A stretch of 50,780 bases of DNA from Bog-532 sp036495425 (GCA_036495425.1 DASXMW010000216.1:1-50780), one strand, 5' to 3'; positions 1 to 9,552 are shown, counted from the first letter of the stretch. Notes: generated by a model not told the origin, from the sequence alone. Made by a program: numbers and translations.

Positions 1-2
1 CC

Positions 3-170
3 TACGAGCAGGGCGGACGCACCTGCGAGTGCAACCTGGCCCCGTTGTGCCGTCACCATCATCGATGTAAACAGTCCGAGGGCTGGCGGCTCGATCAACC
101 CGGGCCCGGAGTGATGACCTGGACCACCCCCGCTGGACGCCGCTACGTCACCGTCGCCCGCGCCGGTTGA
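3..170 (+). CDS. HNH endonuclease domain, DUF222-type protein (3' end only)
   Basis: The window opens inside a reading frame of 55 codons that ends in TGA at 168. It shows the C-terminal signature of actinobacterial DUF222/HNH proteins: CECNLAPLCRHHHRCKQ, then GWRLDQPGPGVMTW and TTPAGRRYV. The two cysteines and the HHH cluster fit the metal and catalytic part of the HNH fold. These proteins are numerous in actinobacteria and are probably DNA endonucleases of mobile origin, though most have no known role. The start and the DUF222 region lie outside the window. The family call is quite sure; nothing can be said about activity. Confidence 0.85.
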   Translation, partial: YEQGGRTCECNLAPLCRHHHRCKQSEGWRLDQPGPGVMTWTTPAGRRYVTVARAG

Positions 171-207
171 CGCGGCGGGCGCCGACCGGCGCGCTGGCGG
201 CCCGGCC

Positions 208-1887
<1,680 letters not shown>

Positions 1888-1944
1888 GCGGACATCTCCT
1901 CCTCGGCGTCGTCGGCACCCATTGTCCCCAGTAAAGTCGCCTCC

Positions 1945-2040
1945 GGAGGCGTCTGGGTGCCTGGTGGCCCTCCCAGTCTTCAAAACTGGCGGACGGCGCT
2001 CCGCGCCGTCGGCGGGTTCGATTCCCGTCCGCCTCCGCCA
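1945..2040 (+). tRNA. selC: tRNA-Sec (UCA anticodon)
   Basis: A 96-nt tRNA gene with the features of selenocysteine tRNA. The acceptor stem is GGAGGCG (1945-1951) with CGCCTCC (2030-2036), a G discriminator, and CCA encoded at 2038-2040. The anticodon arm is CCAGT-CTTCAAA-ACTGG (1973-1989) with anticodon TCA at 1980-1982. The long variable arm is GACGGCG-CTCCG-CGCCGTC, and the T arm has loop TTCGATT. It decodes recoded UGA, which requires SelA, SelB and SelD and a selenoprotein; none of these is in the window. The neighbouring moaA and mobA supply Moco, which is used by selenium-containing formate dehydrogenases. Confidence 0.97.
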
Positions 2041-2145
2041 TCCGCCCCCCGGGGGTGGTCATGGCGCCGCCTCACATTCCAGCGGGCTGCGTTGCCGGAC
2101 CGGTCAGAGAAGCCGTCATCCGGCTCACCATGACCAGGAGGCAGC

Positions 2146-2479
2146 ATGACCACCCCCACTCCGGCACCATCTTTCGCCGGGGCCGCGCCCGCAGAACGCC
2201 TGGAGCGCGCGGCCGCCGCGCTGACCGCGCATGGCTTCACCGCCGAGGTCCTCGACGACGCCGCGGCCGCGCGGCAGCGGCTCAGCGAGCTGATACCCGA
2301 GGGGGCCCGCGTGTTCACCGGGGCCAGCGAGACCCTGCGCCTGTCGGCATCGACGCCGACATCAACACCAGCGGGCGCTACGACTCGGCCAAGGCCCGGG
2401 GCGCGGGCCTGGACCGGGCCCGCGCTCCGAGCCCGGCCGGGGCACCGTCCTGCTGCTCCGGGAAGCCATCGGGTTCTGA
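2146..2479 (+). pseudogene. Decayed LUD-domain (LutC-like) protein gene
   Basis: The frame from ATG 2146, preceded by AGGAGG, encodes ERLERAAAALTAHGFTAEVL and then EGARVFTGASETLRL, the N-terminal signature of LUD-domain proteins. The family continuation GIDADINTSGRYDSAKARG is found in the next frame, which implies loss of one G near 2346. Soon after comes the C-terminal family end GTVLLLREAIGF with TGA at 2477. Complete proteins have roughly 200 residues, so about 80-100 residues are missing in the middle. One frameshift plus one internal deletion make this a pseudogene. LUD proteins relate to lactate utilisation; the original role here is unknown. Confidence 0.8.
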
Positions 2480-2663
2480 GCAACGCCACGGCCCGGCCGC
2501 GGGCGGAAGCCCGCGGCGAAGGTTGGGCGGCCCCGCCCGCCCGCGGACACCTGGCCAACCGCGGACTATTTCGCCTCAAGATCCGGTTGTGAGGGTAGAT
2601 ACGCTGGGTAGCCATACGGCTTGCCTGTCTCCGCCGAAGACCAGGGAACGTAGGCTCCGATCA

Positions 2664-3653
2664 ATGCTTTCCGATATGTATGGCCGAGTGGCGACTGATT
2701 TGCGGGTGTCGCTGACTGACCGCTGCAACCTGCGGTGCGCCTACTGCATGCCCGCCGAGGGTCTGGACTGGCTGCCCGGGCCGGAGTTGCTGACCGATGA
2801 TGAGGTGGTGCGGCTGGTCCGCATCGGGGTGGAGCGGCTCGGGATCCGCGAGGTGCGCTTCACCGGCGGCGAGCCGCTGTTGCGCCGGGGCCTGACCGGC
2901 ATCGTGTCCCGGGCCGCAGCGCTGCGCCCCCGGCCCGAGCTGTCGCTGACCACCAACGGGATCGGCCTGGCCCGGACCGCCGGTGCGTTGCGTGACGCCG
3001 GCCTGGACCGGGTCAACGTCTCCCTGGACACCCTGCGGCCGGACACGTTCCGGCAACTGGCCCGGCGGGACCGGCTGCGCGACGTGCTGGACGGCATGGC
3101 CGCCGCCGCGGCCGCCGGGCTGGCCCCGGTCAAGGTCAACAGCGTGCTGATGCGCGGGATCAACGACACCGAAGCCCGCGACCTGCTGCGATTCTGCCTG
3201 GAGCGCGGGTATGAGCTGCGGTTCATCGAGCAGATGCCGCTGGACGCCCAGCACGGATGGCGGCGGGCCGACATGGTGACGGCCGATGAGATTATCGAAG
3301 GTCTGAACCGGGAGTTCACGCTCGCCCCGGAGGGCCCGGGTGTGCGCGGGTCCGCTCCGGCCGAGCGGTTCGTGGTCGATGACGGCCCGGCCCGGGTCGG
3401 GGTGATCGGGTCGGTGACCCGGCCGTTCTGCGGGGCCTGTGACCGGGTGCGGCTGACCGCCGACGGGCAGATCCGGAACTGCCTGTTCGCCCGGGACGAA
3501 TCCGACCTGCGCGGGCCCCTGCGCGGCGGGGCCAGCGACGAGGAGATCGCCACCCAGTGGACCCGGGCGGTCGCGGCCAAGCTGCCCGGGCACGGCATCA
3601 ACGACCCCACCTTCCTGCAGCCCGACCGGCCCATGTCCGCCATCGGCGGCTGA
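2664..3653 (+). CDS. moaA: GTP 3',8-cyclase MoaA (molybdenum cofactor)
   Basis: Radical SAM enzyme of 329 residues that starts molybdopterin synthesis by converting GTP to 3',8-cyclo-GTP, which MoaC then turns into cPMP. The N-terminal cluster motif is DRCNLRCAYCMP (CxxxCxxC), followed by FTGGEPLLR. The C-terminal cluster motif has CGACDRVRLTADGQIRNC. The protein ends in Gly-Gly, which is needed in characterised MoaA. Length matches the family. ATG 2664 is chosen because TAGGCT at 2651-2656 lies 7 nt before it, as in leaderless transcripts; no good Shine-Dalgarno sequence is seen. mobA begins 5 nt after the stop, so the two form an operon. Confidence 0.96.
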   Translation: MLSDMYGRVATDLRVSLTDRCNLRCAYCMPAEGLDWLPGPELLTDDEVVRLVRIGVERLGIREVRFTGGEPLLRRGLTGIVSRAAALRPRPELSLTTNGIGLARTAGALRDAGLDRVNVSLDTLRPDTFRQLARRDRLRDVLDGMAAAAAAGLAPVKVNSVLMRGINDTEARDLLRFCLERGYELRFIEQMPLDAQHGWRRADMVTADEIIEGLNREFTLAPEGPGVRGSAPAERFVVDDGPARVGVIGSVTRPFCGACDRVRLTADGQIRNCLFARDESDLRGPLRGGASDEEIATQWTRAVAAKLPGHGINDPTFLQPDRPMSAIGG

Positions 3654-3658
3654 CCGCG

Positions 3659-4273
3659 GTGACCCGGCCGGAACTCGGCGCGGTCGTCCTGGCCGGCGGC
3701 CGGGCCACCCGGCTGGGCGGGATCGACAAGCCCGGCCTGGAGGTGGCCGGCCGGACCCTGCTGGCCACGGTGGTCGAAGCCTGCCAGGGCGCGGGCGCGG
3801 ACCGGATCGTCGTGGTCGGCCCGGAACGGCCCCGGCTTTCCGTGCGGTTCGTGCGGGAGGACCCGGCCGGGGCGGGCCCGTTCGCGGCCCTGCGCCGCGG
3901 CCTGGCCGAGCTGGCCGCGCTCAGCGACCCGGAGTCCGGAGATCAGGTCGCCGTGCTCGCCGCCGACCTGCCGTTTGTGCGGGCCGCCCACCTGCGCAGG
4001 CTGATCGAGGCGGCCGAAGGCCACACCGGCGCCGTCCTGGTCGACGACGAGGGACATGGGCAATGGCTGACCGGCTGCTGGCACCGGCGCCGCCTCGCCG
4101 ACGCGGCCCAGCGCTACGACGGGTCCTCGCTGCGCGGGCTGATGACCCCGCTGGAACCGGCTTATGTGCGGATTGAGCCGCCCGTGGGGGAGGCGCCGCC
4201 CTGGCTGGACTGCGACACCGGCGCCGAGCTGGCCTGGGCCCGGGCCTGGCCGGTCAGCGGGGACGGCCGGTGA
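3659..4273 (+). CDS. mobA: Molybdenum cofactor guanylyltransferase MobA
   Basis: Adds GMP to molybdopterin to make the guanine dinucleotide cofactor used by enzymes of the DMSO reductase family, including formate dehydrogenases and nitrate reductases. The 204-residue protein has the nucleotidyltransferase signature LAGGRATRLGGIDKP near the N-terminus and the metal-binding segment AADLPFV near residue 105. GTG 3659 follows the moaA stop by 5 nt, which fixes the start and suggests coupled translation. Its last 20 bp overlap the end of the convergent dehydrogenase gene. A related nucleotidyltransferase of other specificity is possible, but the moaA context supports MobA. Confidence 0.9.
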   Translation: MTRPELGAVVLAGGRATRLGGIDKPGLEVAGRTLLATVVEACQGAGADRIVVVGPERPRLSVRFVREDPAGAGPFAALRRGLAELAALSDPESGDQVAVLAADLPFVRAAHLRRLIEAAEGHTGAVLVDDEGHGQWLTGCWHRRRLADAAQRYDGSSLRGLMTPLEPAYVRIEPPVGEAPPWLDCDTGAELAWARAWPVSGDGR

Positions 4274-5216
4274 GTTCCTGGTCCGGCGCGTAGCGGCCGC
4301 CGGGCACGACCACGTTCTGCAGCGGCTCGCCGGCCGCGAACCGGCGGATCTGGCCGGCCACGAACTGCTTGGCCGCCGGGTAGAAGGCGGCCGCGCCGCC
4401 CGCCACGTGCGGGCTGATGAGCACCCCTGGGCTGGACCACAGCGGATGACCGGCGGGCAGCGGCTCCGGGTCGGTGACGTCCAGCGCGGCCCGCAGGCGG
4501 CCGGCCGAGGTCTCGGCCAGCAGCGCGGCGGTGTCCAGGACCGGGCCGCGGCCCACGTTGACGACCAGGGCCCCGTCCGGCAGCAGCGCCAGCCGCCTGG
4601 TGTCGAGCAGCCCGCGGGTCTGCTCGTTAAGCGGGGTGACCAGCACCACCACGTCGGCGGCGGGCAGCAGCGCGTCCAGTTCTTCCACCGCGTGCACGTC
4701 CTGCGCGGGGCGGGGCGACCGGGCCACCCGGGTCACCTCGGCCTCGCAGGCGGCCAGCCGGCGGTCCAGGGCGGCGCCGATCGAGCCGTAGCCGACGATC
4801 AGCACCCGGCTGCCCGCCAGCGACCGGGTGTGCCCGTGCTCCCAGCGGTGGGCCTCCTGGTTGCGCACCCAGCGCGGCAGCTCGCGTTCGGCCGCCAGCA
4901 GCAGGGCCAGCGCCATCTCGGCCGTGCTGGAGTCGTGCAGGCCGCGCGCGTTGCACAAGGTGGTGCCCGCGGGCACCCGGTGCACCAGGTGCTCGTAGCC
5001 GGCCGTGAGGGCCTGGACCACCCGCAGGCTGGGCATCCGGCCCAGCGGCTCGGTACCGTGCGGCCGGTCGTAGGGCACGGTGAAGAAGACCACGTCCGTC
5101 AGGTCCTCCGGGCCCGGCTCGTCGCCGCTGAACACCTCGACCCGCAGCCCGGCGCCGGTCACGTCGCCGGCCAGTTCGACGATCTCCGGCCACGGCACCA
5201 GCACCCTGTCGCCCAC
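4254..5216 (-). CDS. D-isomer-specific 2-hydroxyacid dehydrogenase
   Basis: NAD(P)-dependent oxidoreductase of 320 residues, a usual length for the family, acting on a D-2-hydroxy acid/2-oxo acid pair. The dinucleotide-binding motif is VLIVGYGSIG near residue 140. The catalytic Arg lies in NVGRGPVLD, the Glu in DVTDPEPLP and the His in ISPHVAGG. The start is GTG 5216, preceded by GGCGGGAG. The protein most resembles the phosphoglycerate dehydrogenase/glyoxylate reductase group, but the substrate cannot be read from sequence. It lies tail to tail with mobA (20-bp overlap) and is the only gene of its transcript. Confidence 0.9.
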   Translation of the reverse strand: MGDRVLVPWPEIVELAGDVTGAGLRVEVFSGDEPGPEDLTDVVFFTVPYDRPHGTEPLGRMPSLRVVQALTAGYEHLVHRVPAGTTLCNARGLHDSSTAEMALALLLAAERELPRWVRNQEAHRWEHGHTRSLAGSRVLIVGYGSIGAALDRRLAACEAEVTRVARSPRPAQDVHAVEELDALLPAADVVVLVTPLNEQTRGLLDTRRLALLPDGALVVNVGRGPVLDTAALLAETSAGRLRAALDVTDPEPLPAGHPLWSSPGVLISPHVAGGAAAFYPAAKQFVAGQIRRFAAGEPLQNVVVPGGRYAPDQELTGRPR

Positions 5217-5395
5217 AGTGTCTCCCGCCTCGTCGCCTCACGTTGACCGGGCCATCCTTTCAGGCCGCCGGTCATGGCCTTGCCGCTGGCCGGGGGACCA
5301 GCGCGCGGGCCGGGTGCGTACCGGGACAAGCGGTACCGATGAGCGGTTTTGGTGACAACCGGATGAAGTTCATGATTGGGAGATTCCGCCCACGT

Positions 5396-5428
5396 TATGC
5401 TGCGCGAGGTCCCAGGGGAGTGGGACCT
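5396..5428 (+). promoter_or_regulatory. Likely promoter -10 and 5'-terminal hairpin of the RDD gene
   Basis: TATGCT at 5396-5401 is a good -10 box; no convincing -35 is seen. Transcription would begin near 5408, at the base of a perfect 8-bp hairpin AGGTCCCA (5407-5414), loop GGGGAG, TGGGACCT (5421-5428). The hairpin would form the 5' end of the leader, about 34 nt before the RDD start. It may stabilise the mRNA or bind a regulator; the following TTTCT is too short for a clear terminator. The rest of 5217-5395 shows nothing else. Confidence 0.45.
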
Positions 5429-5461
5429 TTCTCAGCAAATAACTGAAGCGGGGGAACTCCC

Positions 5462-6235
5462 ATGTCCAACCGGTACGGGGAGTCATCTCCCAGCGGTGAG
5501 CAGTCCTGGGGCCAGGGCGGCTGGCCCCAGTCCGGCTGGCCCCAGTCTGGCGGCGGCCAGCAGAGCAGCAATCCCCAGTCCGGGCCCCCGCAGGGCACGT
5601 ACGGCCAGCCCGGCGGCTACGGGGACGGCTACGGCCAGCAGCCCGGCTACGGGCAGCAGACCTACGGCGGCCAGCAGAATTACGGCCAGCCCAGCCAGCC
5701 CTACGGCCAGCCCAGGCAGCCCTACGGGCAGCCCCCCGCCGGCTACCAGACCGGCCCGGTCATGGGCGGCGGCTACGCCTACGGCGCGCCGCCGTACGCC
5801 AGCTGGATCACCCGGGTCGGCGCCTACCTGGTCGACGCGCTGCCCTCCTGGGTCCTGATCGGCATCGGCGCCGCCCTGCTCGGCCAGGGCGGCGCGGGCG
5901 CGGCCATCGGGTTCATCTTCTACCTGGCCTCGCTGGGCTGGGTCATCTACAACCGCTGGTACCGGGCGGGCGCCACCGGCCAGAGCCTGGGCAAATCGGC
6001 CACCAACGTCCGGCTGATCAGTGAGCAGACCGGCCAGCCGATCGGCGGCGGCATGGCCTTCGTGCGCGACCTGTGTCACTTTGTCGACGCGGTCATCTGC
6101 TACGTGGGCTTCCTGTTCCCGCTGTGGGACGACAAGCGGCAGACGCTGGCCGACAAGATCATGAGCACGGCCGTGGTCAAGAACGACAGTGTGGCCTCAC
6201 AGGGCTACCAGCCGCCGGGTAACGGCTGGCAGTAG
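5462..6235 (+). CDS. RDD-family membrane protein with Gln/Gly/Tyr-rich N-terminus
   Basis: A 257-residue protein in two parts. Residues 1 to about 105 are low complexity and rich in Gln, Gly, Tyr and Pro with repeated YGQP/YGQQ units, and are surely disordered. From about residue 112 an RDD domain begins (WITRVGAYLVDALP) with two or three membrane segments and the typical end DDKRQTLADKIMSTAVV. RDD proteins are small membrane proteins, some linked to ion transport, mostly of unknown function. GGGGGA about 6 nt before ATG is the ribosome site. The DUF2752 gene begins one base after its stop, so they are co-transcribed. Confidence 0.9.
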   Translation: MSNRYGESSPSGEQSWGQGGWPQSGWPQSGGGQQSSNPQSGPPQGTYGQPGGYGDGYGQQPGYGQQTYGGQQNYGQPSQPYGQPRQPYGQPPAGYQTGPVMGGGYAYGAPPYASWITRVGAYLVDALPSWVLIGIGAALLGQGGAGAAIGFIFYLASLGWVIYNRWYRAGATGQSLGKSATNVRLISEQTGQPIGGGMAFVRDLCHFVDAVICYVGFLFPLWDDKRQTLADKIMSTAVVKNDSVASQGYQPPGNGWQ

Positions 6236-6236
6236 C

Positions 6237-6665
6237 GTGACCGCGCCCGCGGCGCTCACGCCGCTGACCAGGCGGCTGACTGGACCGGCCTCGGGGGCGC
6301 TGGCGGCCGCGGCCGCCACCGGTTTCCTGTACCTGGTCAATCCGCACGCGCACCAGGTCTTCCTGCCCTGCCCGTTCCGGCTGATCACCGGCTGGTACTG
6401 CCCGTTCTGCGGCGGCCTGCGGATGGTCCACGACCTGGCTCACGGCCAGGTCGTGGCGGGCCTGCACGACGACGCGCTAGCCCTGCCCCTGCTGCTGATC
6501 GCCGTGGCCGCCTGGCTCAACCTGGCCGCCGGGCGCTGGCGCGGCCGCCCAGTGGTCCGGGTGCGGCGCCCCGGCTGGCTGTGGCCCGCCGTGACCGTGG
6601 TCCTGATCGCCTGGACCGTGCTCCGCAACCTGCCGTTCGGCCCGTTCACCGCACTCCATCCCTGA
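6237..6665 (+). CDS. DUF2752 membrane protein
   Basis: A 142-residue membrane protein with three predicted hydrophobic segments. The family signature is present as GWYCPFCGGLRMVHDLAHG (the family form is CPxCGxTRA), including the two cysteines, followed by a short lumenal-type loop and another helix. No biochemical function is established for DUF2752. GTG 6237 starts one base after the stop of the RDD gene; an in-frame start at 6189 would overlap that gene by 47 bp and is less likely. Its last 189 bp are antisense to the 3' end of the cation exporter gene. Confidence 0.85.
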   Translation: MTAPAALTPLTRRLTGPASGALAAAAATGFLYLVNPHAHQVFLPCPFRLITGWYCPFCGGLRMVHDLAHGQVVAGLHDDALALPLLLIAVAAWLNLAAGRWRGRPVVRVRRPGWLWPAVTVVLIAWTVLRNLPFGPFTALHP

Positions 6666-7640
6666 GCACGGTTCCGGGTCCGGGGCCGGCCGCGGCCCCA
6701 CTGTGAGCAGGTCCGGCGCGTGGTCGACCTGCAGCGTGGTGTGGATGATGCCGTAGTCCCGGCTGAGCAGGGCCTCCAGGTTGGCCCGGACCGCGTGGCA
6801 GTCCTCGCCCGGGGCCACCAGCACGTGGGCCGAGGCCGCGGGCAGGTCCGAGCTGATCTCCCACACGTGCAGGTCGTGGACCTCGGTGACATGCGGGTGG
6901 CGGACCAGGGCCGCGCCGATGGCGGCCGGGGTCAGGCCGGCCGGTGCGGCCTCCAGGAAGATCCGGCCCGAGTCCCGCACCAGCCCGGTCCCGGCCACCA
7001 GCATCAGCACCACCACGACCAGCGAGGCGATGGCGTCGGCGCGGGCGAAGCCGGTCAGCACGATGACCGCCCCGGCCACCGCGGTGGCGATGAACCCGTA
7101 GACGTCGGTCAGCAGGTGCCGGAACGCGCCCTCCAGGTTGAGGCTGCGCTGTGGCGCCCGGCTGGCCCGGGTGACGAAGAACGTGGTCAACGCGTTCACG
7201 GCCACCCCCGCCAGGGCCACCACGATCACCACGCCGCCGGTGACCGCCGGGGGGCTGATCAGCCGCCGGACCGCCTCGTAGGCCAGCCACACCGCCAGCA
7301 CGATCAGCGTGATCCCGTTGGCCTGGGCGGACAGGATTTCGGTGCGGCGCAGGCCGTAGGTGTAGCGGCCCCCGGGCGGCCGGGTGGCCAGTTTCATGGT
7401 GACCAGCACCAGGGCCACCGAGGCCGCGTCGGTCAGCATGTGCGCGGCGTCGGACAGCAGGGCCAGCGAGTGGGCGGCCAGCCCGGTGCCGACCTCGGCC
7501 GCCATGAACAGCAGGATCAGCGCGAGCGCGGCCCAGAGCCAGCGCGGGTCCGAATCCAGGACCGGGCCGTGCCGGTGGGCACCGGAACCGTGATCGGCCT
7601 CGTCCGGGCCGTCGTGGTTACGCCGGTGAGTATTCGACAC
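6477..7640 (-). CDS. Cation diffusion facilitator (CzcD/ZitB-type metal exporter)
   Basis: Proton-driven exporter of Zn2+, Co2+ or Cd2+ in the cytoplasmic membrane. The N-terminus is His/Asp-rich (HRRNHDGPDEADHG), followed by six membrane segments. The metal-site helices carry SDAAHMLTDAAS and the HLLTDVYG segment. A C-terminal cytoplasmic domain has HVTEVHDLHVWEISSDLP. The family core ends near residue 315; about 70 further residues (from 6665 down to 6477) are Gly/Pro/His-rich and lie antisense to the DUF2752 gene, so they may be an accidental extension or follow a frameshift. Start is GTG 7640. Confidence 0.92.
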   Translation of the reverse strand: MSNTHRRNHDGPDEADHGSGAHRHGPVLDSDPRWLWAALALILLFMAAEVGTGLAAHSLALLSDAAHMLTDAASVALVLVTMKLATRPPGGRYTYGLRRTEILSAQANGITLIVLAVWLAYEAVRRLISPPAVTGGVVIVVALAGVAVNALTTFFVTRASRAPQRSLNLEGAFRHLLTDVYGFIATAVAGAVIVLTGFARADAIASLVVVVLMLVAGTGLVRDSGRIFLEAAPAGLTPAAIGAALVRHPHVTEVHDLHVWEISSDLPAASAHVLVAPGEDCHAVRANLEALLSRDYGIIHTTLQVDHAPDLLTVGPRPAPDPEPCSGMECGERAERQVAEHGPGDQDHGHGGPQPAGAPHPDHWAAAPAPGGQVEPGGHGDQQQGQG

Positions 7641-7761
7641 GCCAAACCCCGCCGCTCACACGGTCATGATACGTACCGCCCGCGCGACACGGCCGCCCCC
7701 GACCCTGCGCTGATAACAGCAAGAAGCGGACCGCGCCAGGATCTGGCGGCCGGCCCCGGGC

Positions 7762-7896
7762 CTAGTAGCCCGCGGCCGCCGTGAACATGGCAGCCGCGCT
7801 GTCCACGGCCGCCGCCAGCCGCCGAGCGGGAACACGTCGCCCGGCCAGCCCAGGGCCGCCGGCCCGGTTCAGCCGTGCCTGCCACGGATCGTCCAT
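7762..7896 (-). CDS. Possible small hypothetical protein (44 aa)
   Basis: An ATG frame at 7896, preceded by CAGGTGG, encodes 44 residues beginning MDDPWQARLNRAGG and ending MFTAAAGY. Third codon positions are mostly G or C, as in the neighbouring genes, but the stretch is short. It lies between the exporter and the DUF6457 gene, in opposite direction to the latter. No family is recognised. The remainder of 7641-8008 shows no other gene. Confidence 0.35.
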   Translation of the reverse strand: MDDPWQARLNRAGGPGLAGRRVPARRLAAAVDSAAAMFTAAAGY

Positions 7897-8008
7897 GATC
7901 GCCACCTGTCCGATCGTGCCACCCGGTGCCGGGTCCGGGCATCGTCCGGCCGGGCCGAATCGCCGTCCTCCGATTGGAGGATGCGCGCGGTCTGACAGAG
8001 TGGGCACC

Positions 8009-8257
8009 ATGAGCAGCGCGATCGACCGGTGGGTGATGGCCGTATCCCAGGGCCTGGGTCTGTCTCCCAACCCCGCCGACCAGAGAACGATCCTGGACAT
8101 GACCAAGGTTGTGGCCCACAACGTCGACCGGCCCGCCGCCCCGATGACCTCCTACCTGGTCGGGATCGCGGTCGGCCGGGGCATGACGCTCTCCCAGGCC
8201 ATCGAGCACGTGACCGAACTGGCCAACTCCTGGCCGGGACGATCGGAAGAAAGCTGA
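8009..8257 (+). CDS. DUF6457 protein (MobA-associated)
   Basis: An 82-residue protein with the DUF6457 pattern: WVMAVSQGLGLS, then ILDMTKVVAHNVDRPAAPMT, then YLVGIAVGRGM. In actinobacteria this domain is often fused to, or lies next to, MobA-like nucleotidyltransferases, so a role with molybdenum cofactor is inferred. Here it is a stand-alone gene 3.7 kb from mobA. ATG 8009 is the only good start; CAGAGT 7 nt upstream may be a leaderless -10. It ends 11 bp before the end of the convergent permease gene. Confidence 0.8.
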   Translation: MSSAIDRWVMAVSQGLGLSPNPADQRTILDMTKVVAHNVDRPAAPMTSYLVGIAVGRGMTLSQAIEHVTELANSWPGRSEES

Positions 8258-8268
8258 CCGAGCCCGCA

Positions 8269-9552
8269 TCAGCCCAGGCCGGTAAGCCGCAGCCCCAGCC
8301 ACAGGGCCACCGTGGCCACGGCCAGGCCGGCCGGCACGGTGACCAGGCCGAGCCGGGTGAACTCGCCCAGGTCCACGTCGCGGTCGCGGTCGGCCAGCAG
8401 CCGGCGCCACAGCAGCGTGGCCAGCGAGCCCGCGTAGGTGAGGTTCGGCCCGATGTTGACCCCGATCAGCACGGCCAGCACCGGGCCCGCCACCGGGTGC
8501 GGGCCCCCGGCCGCGGCCGTCCCGGTCACCGCGGCCAGCAGCATCAGCACCGCGGGCAGGTTGTTGACCAGGTTGGCGATGGCCGCGGCCAGGAACGCGA
8601 TGGCCAGCAGGGCCGGCAGCGAGGACCCGTGCGGCAGCAGCCGGGTGATGGCCGGGCCCAGCCCGTGGTCGGTCAGCGCCCGGACGACCAGGCCCAGGCC
8701 CAGCACGAACAGCAGGAACGGCACGGCGGCGGCCCGCACGATCCCGGCCACCGTGGTCTCGTGCCGGGCCAGGCTGCGGGCGGCCAGCAGCACCGCCCCG
8801 CCCAGCGCCGCCCAGGCCGGGCTGACCCCCACGAATGAGGTGACGATGAAGCCGGCCAGCGTGGCCAGCACCACGAACAAGGGGTAGCGAGGAACGGGGG
8901 GAGCGGCTTCAGCGGCCTGGCCGGCATTGGCTTCCCCGGCCGGGCGGGCCAGGTCGCCCCGGAAGAACAGCCGGAACCCGGCGTACTCGACGGCGATGGC
9001 GGCCAGCCAGGGCAGCGCCATGGCCGCGGTGAACCCGCCCAGGCTGAGCCCGCTGACCGAGAAGGCCAGCAGGTTGGTCAGGTTCGACACCGGCAGCAGC
9101 AGCGACGCCGAGTTGGCCAGGTGCGCGCAGGCGTAGATCGGCGGCCGGGGCCGCAATCGCAGCCGGGCCGTGGTGTCGTGCACCACCGGGGTCAGCAGCA
9201 CCACCGTGGTGTCCAGGCTGAGCACCGCGGTGGTCGCCGAGGCCAGCGCGAACGTGCCGGTCAGCAGCCGGACCGGGTCGCGGCCGCTCCACCGGGCCAG
9301 CCGGGCCCCGGCCGCGGTGAACAGGCCCTCGGCCTCGCACAGCTGGCCCAGCACCAGCACCGCGGCCAGGAAGCCCACCACCGGCAGCAGCCGCCTGGCC
9401 TCGGACCGGGCCGAAGCCAGCGGCAGCACCCCGGCCGCGATCACGATGACCGCGCTGGCCACGGCCACCACGCTGTCCGGCAGCCAGCGGGGCCGGGTCA
9501 CCGCGGCCGCCAGGATGGCCGCCAGCAGCACCGCCGACAGGGCCTCGGCCAC
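8269..9552 (-). CDS. ArsB/SLC13-type anion permease
   Basis: A 427-residue membrane protein with about 11-12 hydrophobic segments in the two-repeat layout of the ion transporter superfamily (ArsB, NhaD, SLC13). Family features are LSLDTTVVLLTPVV in the first half, HLANSASLLLPVSNLTNLL, and in the second half NLVNNLPAVLMLL and GVNIGPNLTYAGSLATLLW. These resemble the arsenite permease ArsB and its relatives more than dicarboxylate carriers. No arsR, arsC or arsA gene is nearby, so arsenite efflux is only one possibility. Start GTG 9552 is the first available; a slightly internal start cannot be ruled out. Confidence 0.85.
   Translation of the reverse strand: MAEALSAVLLAAILAAAVTRPRWLPDSVVAVASAVIVIAAGVLPLASARSEARRLLPVVGFLAAVLVLGQLCEAEGLFTAAGARLARWSGRDPVRLLTGTFALASATTAVLSLDTTVVLLTPVVHDTTARLRLRPRPPIYACAHLANSASLLLPVSNLTNLLAFSVSGLSLGGFTAAMALPWLAAIAVEYAGFRLFFRGDLARPAGEANAGQAAEAAPPVPRYPLFVVLATLAGFIVTSFVGVSPAWAALGGAVLLAARSLARHETTVAGIVRAAAVPFLLFVLGLGLVVRALTDHGLGPAITRLLPHGSSLPALLAIAFLAAAIANLVNNLPAVLMLLAAVTGTAAAGGPHPVAGPVLAVLIGVNIGPNLTYAGSLATLLWRRLLADRDRDVDLGEFTRLGLVTVPAGLAVATVALWLGLRLTGLG

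Noticed and set aside
1888..1983. Longer N-terminus of the GH13 gene
   Set aside because: It would overlap tRNA-Sec, has no family similarity, and GTG 1887 has a strong ribosome site.
2593..2663. A Moco riboswitch upstream of moaA
   Set aside because: The likely transcript is leaderless and no conserved Moco-riboswitch stems were seen in this short stretch.
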